From positions 1,116,001 to 1,180,000 of the forward strand of contig NZ_CP087968.1 of assembly GCF_024703895.1 (NCBI RefSeq): DNA of 64,000 nucleotides, read 5' to 3'. Positions 51,558 through 64,000 of the stretch are shown here, in pieces (within the stretch, counting starts at the first letter, position 1; each line of letters begins with the position of its first letter). The translations under genes were made by a program, and so were the position numbers. The notes beneath the pieces were generated by a model that saw nothing but the letters and a program-made list of their open reading frames with translations, did no database searches and was not told where the DNA came from. This DNA comes from Nocardioides sp. B-3. GTDB taxonomy: Bacteria > Actinomycetota > Actinomycetes > Propionibacteriales > Nocardioidaceae.

Positions 51558-52137
51558 GGTCGGCCTGCGGCGCGACCGTCATCGGCTCACCGAACGTGAG
51601 GTCGACCCGGCGCCCGCGGGTGAAGTCGGGCCGCGGTGCCTTGCCCGCACGGTCGACCCGGCCGACGCTGTAGATCCGCTGGCTGCCCCAGATGGCCACC
51701 GGGACGACCGGCACCCCGGTCTCGCGGGCCGGGCTGGCGATGCCGCGCATGAGCGACCGCACGGTGAAGGTGTAGGAGATGCCGGCCTCGGGAAAAGCGC
51801 ACACGGCCTCGCCCTCGCGCAGCAGCCGCCTCGCCTTGAGGTATGCCGCAGCGGGAGCCTCGCGATCGACCGGGATGTGCTGCATCCGGTCCATCGGCCC
51901 GGCCAGCGCCCGCTGGTTCCAGATGTCGTGGCGGGTCATGAAGCGGACGTAACGTCCCCGCTCGATCGCGGCCTTCTCGATGAAGACGAAGTCGGGATAG
52001 GACACGTGCGTCGCCGCCAGCAGCACGGGGCCGGTCGTCGGCAGGTGCTCCGGGCCGGTCGCGCGCACGTCGATGGCCAGCCCCCGGAGCGCGAGGCGAC
52101 CGAGGCCGTTCGCAAGGCGATACCAGCGCTCCGTCAT
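51304..52137 (-). CDS. 1-acyl-sn-glycerol-3-phosphate acyltransferase (PlsC family)
   Basis: Phospholipid/lipid acyltransferase, about 277 residues. Motif I is THVSYPDFVFIEKAA (HX4D with the catalytic His and Asp), FMTRHDIWNQRALAGPMDRM, motif III FPEAGISYTFTVRSLMRG (FPE), motif IV VPVVPVAIWGSQRIYSVGR. The C-terminal part (TGEWAPWHPAHLGGAAPTR) is the usual actinobacterial tail; a short misframed stretch near 51483-51505 precedes it. The exact stop is uncertain and the end overlaps the plus-strand acyltransferase. ATG 52137. Confidence 0.85.
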   Translation of the reverse strand: MTERWYRLANGLGRLALRGLAIDVRATGPEHLPTTGPVLLAATHVSYPDFVFIEKAAIERGRYVRFMTRHDIWNQRALAGPMDRMQHIPVDREAPAAAYLKARRLLREGEAVCAFPEAGISYTFTVRSLMRGIASPARETGVPVVPVAIWGSQRIYSVGRVDRAGKAPRPDFTRGRRVDLTFGEPMTVAPQADLTEWTRGLGVRLTEQLEEIRGSCAPPPTTGEWAPWHPAHLGGAAPTRHEARELDSVPRSSVRPSWGPQVCGPAACDAAPSCLED

Positions 52138-52188
52138 GCCCTGCCTTCGTAGTCGCCCCCACCCGTGGATCGGACGGAGCCTAATCGC

Positions 52189-53433
52189 TCAGGAGAAGGG
52201 AGGTCGGGCATCTCGCGCGATCGAGCGGCGGCCCGCCCATCGCCATACCCGCGCGGCGCGGTCGCGGTCGGCGTCGTCGACGAGGTTGCCCATCCAGCGC
52301 AGCGCCAAGGTCATCAGCCAGTCCGAGCGCATGCCAGCCGGGCCGAGGGCCGCCACGACCTGCGGCATCGTCGCGACACCGGCCAGTCGACGCGCGATGG
52401 AGAAGGACTCGCCGTAGTGCTCGCGCAGGATCTGCGGCCACGCGCCGCCGAGGTCTCCGTCTGCCGCCAACAGCTCCGCGACCAGGCGCCCGGTCTCGAG
52501 GCCGTAGTCGATGCCCTCACCGTTGAGCGGGTTGACGCAGGCGGCCGCGTCACCGATCAACGCCCAGTTGGCGCCGGCGACGTTGCTCACCGCGCCACCC
52601 ATGGGCAGCAGCGCCGAGGCCGGCGCGCGCAGGTCACCGGAGAGCTGGAACTCGTCGCGGCGCTGCTCGGCATAGAAGCTCATCAGCGGCTTGACCGCGA
52701 TGTTGGCCGGCCGCTTGAGCGTGGCCAGCGTGCCGACGCCGAGGTTCACCTCGCCCGTGCCGAGCGGGAAGATCCAGCCGTAGCCGCTGAGCAGCTCGCC
52801 GTCCTCGCCGCGCAGCTCGAGGTGCGAGCTGATCCACGGGTCGTCGGACATGGTCGACTCGATGTAGGAGCGGCCGGCGACACCGTAGACCGTGTCCCGG
52901 TGCCACTCGCGACCCAGCAGCTTGCCGAGCGGGGAGCGCACGCCGTCGGCGACCACCAGCCGCCGGCACTCGATCTCGAAGGTCTCGTCACCGGACTTGA
53001 ACGTCACCGCGGCGACGCGGTCGCCATCCATGCGTACGGCGACGGCACGCGCCCCGTCGAGGGCCAGCGCACCGCTCTTGATCGCGACCGTGCGGAGGTG
53101 GTCGTCGAGCTCGGTGCGCGCGACCGCCGAGCCCCACGCGGGCAGGTCGCTGTCGGGCAGGGCCGGCCGGGGCAGCAGCAGCGTCTGGTCGAACCCGTGC
53201 GCCCGCAGCCCGAGGTTGACGGTGTGCGCCTGCAGCCAGTCGGTCAGGCCGAGCTTGGCGAGCTCCGAGATCGCCCGCGGCGTCAGCCCGTCACCGCACG
53301 TCTTGTCGCGCGGGAAGACCGCGGCGTCGACCGGGACGGTGTCCAGCCCGGCCTTCGCGCTCCACGCCGCGGCCGCCGAGCCCGCCGGGCCGGCGCCGAC
53401 GACCGGGACGTCGGTCGAGGTGGGAGTCGTCAC
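52189..53433 (-). CDS. Geranylgeranyl reductase family FAD-dependent oxidoreductase
   Basis: Intact, 414 residues. FAD loop DVPVVGAGPAGSAAAAWSAK, then VFPRDKTCGDGLTPRAISEL with the family's PxxxxCGDG motif, and the second FAD motif NWALIGDAAACVNPLNGEGI. Closest in pattern to the mycobacterial menaquinone beta-isoprenyl reductase MenJ, which saturates one isoprene unit of menaquinone; other members reduce geranylgeranyl lipids, so the symbol is not assigned. GTG 53433. Membrane-associated FAD protein by family knowledge. Confidence 0.87.
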   Translation of the reverse strand: MTTPTSTDVPVVGAGPAGSAAAAWSAKAGLDTVPVDAAVFPRDKTCGDGLTPRAISELAKLGLTDWLQAHTVNLGLRAHGFDQTLLLPRPALPDSDLPAWGSAVARTELDDHLRTVAIKSGALALDGARAVAVRMDGDRVAAVTFKSGDETFEIECRRLVVADGVRSPLGKLLGREWHRDTVYGVAGRSYIESTMSDDPWISSHLELRGEDGELLSGYGWIFPLGTGEVNLGVGTLATLKRPANIAVKPLMSFYAEQRRDEFQLSGDLRAPASALLPMGGAVSNVAGANWALIGDAAACVNPLNGEGIDYGLETGRLVAELLAADGDLGGAWPQILREHYGESFSIARRLAGVATMPQVVAALGPAGMRSDWLMTLALRWMGNLVDDADRDRAARVWRWAGRRSIARDARPPFS

Positions 53434-53476
53434 ACGCGGATTCTCTCAGCCGACTCCCGTGCCGGGTGAATCCGGG

Positions 53477-53840
53477 TCAGTAGCTGAACGTGGTGGCGCC
53501 CTCGTCGCCGATCCACTCCCACATGGGGATGGTGCCGCCCTTGCTGGCGCCCTTGATCAGCTCGGCGTCCCGGAGCCCCTTGGCGTCCACGCAGATCGGG
53601 CACACGAGGAAGGTGCCTCCCGCGGCGACGTAGCGCTCCATCAGGCTCTCCAGCGTCGGGCAGCCGGTGCAGGCAGTGGCCGTGGCGACGCCCGCGTAGG
53701 CGAGTCGCACCGCCTCCTTGGTCAGGAACATCAGCGTCGGGCGTCCCGACTCCGCGGCGCCGACCGAGACCCGGGAACGCGACCGTGACCTTCTCGGCGT
53801 CCTCGAGGCCGGTGGTGAGTGAGATGACTGCCTTGCCCAT
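53477..53840 (-). CDS. DsrE-family protein (one frameshift)
   Basis: About 121 residues of the DsrE/DsrF-like family, small sulfur-relay or peroxide-related proteins. Blocks: MGKAVISLTTGLEDAEKVTV, RPTLMFLTKEAVRLAYAGVA, and Cys pairs in TACTGCPTLESLMERYV and FLVCPICVDAKGL. The frame break is near 53770 (after VAFPGLG-like text, resuming ESGRPTLMF). RBS GGAGGAAGCC directly before ATG 53840. Divergent from an HxlR-type regulator across a 107-bp gap with an inverted repeat. Confidence 0.8.
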
Positions 53841-53871
53841 GGCTTCCTCCTGTAGTTCGTGGGGAGTCCAT

Positions 53872-53886
53872 GGAACTGCGAGTTCC
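53872..53886. promoter_or_regulatory. Inverted repeat between the DsrE and HxlR genes
   Basis: Perfect GGAACT-GCG-AGTTCC palindrome in the shared promoter region, 31 bp from the dsrE-like ATG. A likely operator for the HxlR regulator. Confidence 0.5.
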
Positions 53887-53947
53887 GGCGCCACCGCACT
53901 TCACGTTCTGTAGTGACGTCGAGCCGCCCGAGGTCTACCGTCGTTCC

Positions 53948-54633
53948 ATGCCGACCTACGGTCAGTTCTGCCCGGTGGCCAAGACCTCCGAGCTGCTGTG
54001 CGAGCGCTGGATGCCGCTGGTCCTGCGCGAGCTGATGTGCGGCAGCTCCCGCTTCTCCGAGATCCAGCGCGGCGTCCCACTGATCTCCCCCGCCCTGCTC
54101 ACCAAACGGCTTCGTCAGCTCACCCTCGCGGGCGTCGTGGAGCGCACGGCGAACGGGCGCGACATCACCTACGCGCTCACGCCCGCCGGCTGGGAGCTCT
54201 ACCCGATCATCGAGGCCATGGGGGTCTGGGGGCAGCGCTGGGCCCGCAGCAGCTACGGCCCCGACGAGCTCGACCCCTCGCTGCTGATGTGGGACATCCG
54301 CCGGATGCTCGCCCCGGCAGGGCTGGCAGAGCGGCCGACCGTCATCGAGTTCCGGATCCGGGGCGGCCCCCGCGCAAGTCGCGCTACTGGCTGGTCGTCG
54401 AGGACGACGCCATCGACCTGTGCCTCGTCGACCCGCAGCGCGACGTGGACCTGTGCGTCGAGACCAGCCTCAGGGCGCTGACCGAGGTGTGGATGGGAGA
54501 TCGCACCATGGCCGACGCCGTGGCTGCCGGGGCGATCTCGCTGTTCGGCCCGCCCGAGCTCGCCGGCCGCTTCCCGGCATGGCTGGGCTGTCACCCGGTC
54601 CCGGGCGTCGTGCCCGTCGCCGTACACGCCTGA
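53948..54633 (+). CDS. HxlR-type winged-helix regulator with C-terminal SCP2-like domain (one frameshift)
   Basis: About 228 residues. HxlR winged helix: MPTYGQFCPVAKTSELLCER, the HTH ELMCGSSRFSEIQRGVPLIS, and the wing TKRLRQLTLAGVVERTANGR; Cys 8 near the N-terminus is in the position used for redox sensing in HypR/QorR-type HxlR proteins, so a thiol-sensing role is possible. The C-terminal half (RYWLVVEDDAIDLCLVDP onward) resembles an SCP2 sterol-carrier-like domain. Frame break near 54370. Divergent from the DsrE gene, which it probably regulates. ATG 53948. Confidence 0.78.
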
Positions 54634-54636
54634 GCG

Positions 54637-55242
54637 TCAGCGCCACCCGCGCGAGCGGAAGATCCGGTCATAGATCGCCAGCACGACCTCTTCCTTGCGG
54701 GTGTTGTAGTCCATGACATGTCCGACCTCGGCAGTGGTCGCGGCGCTGGCCACGCGCTTCGCGGCCGCATAGACGACCCGATCCTCCGGGTGCTCCCGCA
54801 GTCAGTCGCGGAAGAGCCGATGCCGCACGACCTCGGGGCTCGTGGGAGCAAAGACGTGCACGTGCGTCGCCGGGTCCGTGCCGCGCAACACGCGATGGCC
54901 GTGCCACCACGGCTCACGCACTGTGTGCACCGGGCCCAGCGCGACGAGGGCGGGAACGTAGGAGTCCTCGTCCTCCGGGTCGCTCACGGTGACGTCGACA
55001 TCAATGATCGGCTTGGCGGGCAGGTCGGGGACCGAGGTTGACCCGACATGTTCGACGGACAGGGCGAAGTCCCCCAGCGCCGCGCGGATCGTGGTCGCCA
55101 GCTCCTCGAACACTGTGGGCCAGCTCGGATCAGGATCGACGACGCGGACCTCCGTGGACGGACCCCGGCCCTGCACCCATGGGTCGGCCCCCGCCGGCGC
55201 TGGGATCGACGTGAAGTCAGTGATCTCCTCCGGTGTCGGCAC
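54637..55242 (-). pseudogene. GrpB-family (nucleotidyltransferase-like) gene with internal TGA
   Basis: GrpB/UPF0157 family, 201 codons. The protein reads VRVVDPDPSWPTVFEELATT, SVEHVGSTSVPDLPAKPIID, HRVLRGTDPATHVHVFAPTS, EVVRHRLFRD, then a TGA at 54804-54802, then LREHPEDRVVYAAAKRVASA in the same frame to a stop at 54637. Family members have Trp (DWLREHP) where the TGA is, so a single TGG-to-TGA change truncates it after 146 residues. It may be a real pseudogene or a base error; frame is otherwise kept. Confidence 0.8.
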
Positions 55243-55304
55243 GGGCTCACTCTAGAGCGGGGCCACTCGGCATCGGCCCCCAGCGCCGTACCCGCCTGAT
55301 CGTC

Positions 55305-55351
55305 CGGACGTTTGCGCTGTCTCCAGCGCCCGGGAACAGCGCAGACGTTCG
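55305..55351. repeat. Hairpin upstream of the GrpB gene
   Basis: 16-bp arms CGGACGTTTGCGCTGT (55305-55320) and ACAGCGCAGACGTTCG (55336-55351) with two mismatches and a 15-nt loop. No function evident. The rest of the 55243-55410 gap shows nothing. Confidence 0.6.
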
Positions 55352-55413
55352 GTATGTCGACGTCGAGCCGTCGCGTCCCCGTCCCCCCGCCCCGCCGTCG
55401 GCGTCCCCCGCCA

Positions 55414-55549
55414 AGCGGCGAGTCAGCCACATTCGCCCGCGCTCGAATGTGGCTGGCGCGCCCGGCTCTCGGCGAGTCCCGCGCGCCACGCCGGGGACAG
55501 GTGTCACAGCCACCTTTTCGCCGTACAGAAATGTGGGTCACTCACCGCC
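55414..55549. repeat. 135-bp composite palindromic element, copy 2
   Basis: Begins AGCGGCGAGTCAGCCACATT and ends GAAATGTGGGTCACTCACC (the inverted end). The 10-bp-stem, 10-nt-loop hairpin AGCCACATTC / GAATGTGGCT lies at 55425-55454 and GTGTCA is at offset 87, just as in copy 1 (15185-15319). It lies between the GrpB gene and the rpoC terminator. Confidence 0.8.
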
Positions 55550-55570
55550 GCGAAGGGGCAGGAACGACGA

Positions 55571-55602
55571 AGCCCCGGCCCCACCGAAGTGGGACCGGGG
55601 CT
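55571..55602 (-). terminator. Terminator of the rpoBC operon
   Basis: 14-bp stem AGCCCCGGCCCCAC / GTGGGACCGGGGCT, with one mismatch and a CGAA tetraloop, 23 bp past the rpoC stop. Confidence 0.88.
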
Positions 55603-55624
55603 GTCGATCAGCTAGATGCTTCGA

Positions 55625-63098
<7,474 letters not shown>

Positions 63099-63213
63099 GA
63101 GTTTTCCTTCGAATGATCAGAAAGATCGAATCGCTGCCAGCCGACCACCGACGTCACCCGTCCGGACAGGGTGAAGGGCATTTGAGGGCAGGCGCAAAGA
63201 AGAAGGGTACTCC

Positions 63214-63242
63214 ATATTCACGCGTCTCAAACGCGGGGTCAA
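63214..63242 (-). promoter_or_regulatory. Likely rpoB promoter
   Basis: On the minus strand TTGACC (63242-63237), a 17-bp spacer and GAATAT (63219-63214). The rpoB start is 115 bp downstream, leaving a 5' leader. A second weaker pair TTGACC/CATCAT lies farther upstream near 63275-63303. Confidence 0.5.
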
Positions 63243-63340
63243 CTCTTCTCGAGTCCTCACATCCGCGTTGCCGACGATGATGAACGTCGAGACCGATCAG
63301 GTCAAGCACCACGGCCGAACTGGTGGACCACAGGTCGGGT

Positions 63341-64000
63341 CTACTGCGCTGCCGGGGACGTGACGAGGTTGTCGATCAGCCAGTCCTCGCCGACCTTCTG
63401 CATGCTGACGGTGACTCGGTCCTTGTAGATGACCGGCTCGGGCGTGAGCTTGTTGGTCGTCGGCCGATCGACGAACACCAGCACGTCGACCCGGTCCTCC
63501 CCCGACCTGACGATGCCGGAGGCGATGACCTCCGCGGAGACCTTCGTCTGCGTCGACGGCGCGTTGTCCGTGATGACGCCGAAGAGCTGGTCGTAGTCCT
63601 TGAAGTAGTCGGCCGTGACGTAGGACTTCGCGCGGTCACGGTCTGCCTCGAGCGACTCGTAGTCGTAGGACAGCACCGGCACGATCGCGAGCTCCGCGGC
63701 CGACTGCGCCGCGCGGGCGGCGTCCTCCACGGCCGTGTCCTCGCCCGTCTGCCGGGCCCAGAGCGCCACCCCCACTGCGACCGCCGCGAGCGCGCCCAGC
63801 GCGCCCAGCAGCCACGTCGGCACGGTGCGGGACGTGGTCCCACCGACCGCGGTCGGGGGCCGCCGTCAGGTCGGCTCCCGCGCGCGGCTCCTCGGACGAC
63901 GGGGTCCGGCGCCTGCGCGGGCCAGCCCGTCGTCGTACGCCGAACGCTTCTGCTCGTCGAGCAGCACCTCGGCCGCCCGGTTGAGCGTCTGGAAGCGCCG
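63341..64000 (-). CDS. J-domain-like N-terminus joined to Mce-associated-type membrane protein, partial
   Basis: The gene enters from the right edge. Its first visible residues, RRFQTLNRAAEVLLDEQKRS followed by AYDDGLARAG, match the last helix of DnaJ J-domains. A TM helix comes later (VPTWLLGALGALAAVAVGVA), then an Mce-associated/NTF2-like extracytoplasmic domain (DYESLEADRDRAKSYVTADY, KVGEDWLIDNLV). The same frame is broken by a TGA near 63870, probably from two compensating indels, so it could also be two genes. An Mce-associated protein alone would fit the second half. Upstream neighbour of rpoB. Confidence 0.55.

Noticed and set aside
54802..54804. UGA read as tryptophan or selenocysteine in the GrpB gene
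   Set aside because: All other genes use TGA as a stop, and no SECIS-like hairpin or recoding signal is visible.

Overview
The window is high-GC DNA with dense, mostly leftward-coding genes, many GTG/TTG starts and 1-11 bp overlaps. Gene content (Glp/GlpR division pair, LCP ligases, protein O-mannosyltransferase, resuscitation-promoting-factor-like protein, IdeR/DtxR-type regulator, actinobacterial-type RpoB and RpoC) points to an actinomycete. Nocardioides or a close relative is my best guess, by inference only. No phage, CRISPR array, transposase or biosynthetic cluster is visible; most of the window is core chromosome.

Layout. 0-4 kb: start of an rpf-like gene, tatD, rsmI, then a divergent PMT-family mannosyltransferase. 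4-10 kb: tRNA-Ala, then the cluster (read leftward) UDP-glucose pyrophosphorylase, glp, moaC, moaB, rimJ, glpR/sepX. 9.6-15 kb: 5-FCL, AIM24 protein, penicillin acylase, FmdB zinc ribbon, SAF protein, mscL. 15-20 kb: two LCP proteins, a sulfatase, tRNA-Arg. 20-29 kb: metabolic genes (enoyl-reductase-like protein, beta-propeller protein, flavoprotein, DUF2277 protein plus sirtuin, iron regulator, hotdog protein, GH13 glucosidase). 29-36 kb: two self-regulated drug-export operons (MFS plus MarR; TetR plus two ABC half-transporters), each with a palindromic operator. 36-42 kb: pdxH, citrate synthase, serC, topoisomerase IB and others. 42-50 kb: large secreted M14 peptidase with a CRP-type site upstream, SAM methyltransferase, HOT dehydrogenase, double-Nudix protein. 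50-55 kb: two acyltransferases, geranylgeranyl-reductase-family flavoprotein, DsrE/HxlR divergent pair, a GrpB-family gene with an internal stop. 55-64 kb: rpoC, rpoB and a J-domain-like gene.

The base sequence carries about 60 single-base frameshifts, including several in rpoB and rpoC, which cannot be broken in a living cell. I read these as sequence errors and annotate one gene across each; such coordinates are therefore approximate inside the gene.

The least explained structure is in the gaps: two families of dispersed palindromic elements, each present twice with the same internal geometry (a ~135 bp element at 15.2 and 55.4 kb; paired 30-bp palindromes 64 bp apart at 4.0 and 31.3 kb), a 165-bp inverted-repeat element filling the glp-moaC gap, and a cruciform/three-way-junction sequence near 31.06 kb.
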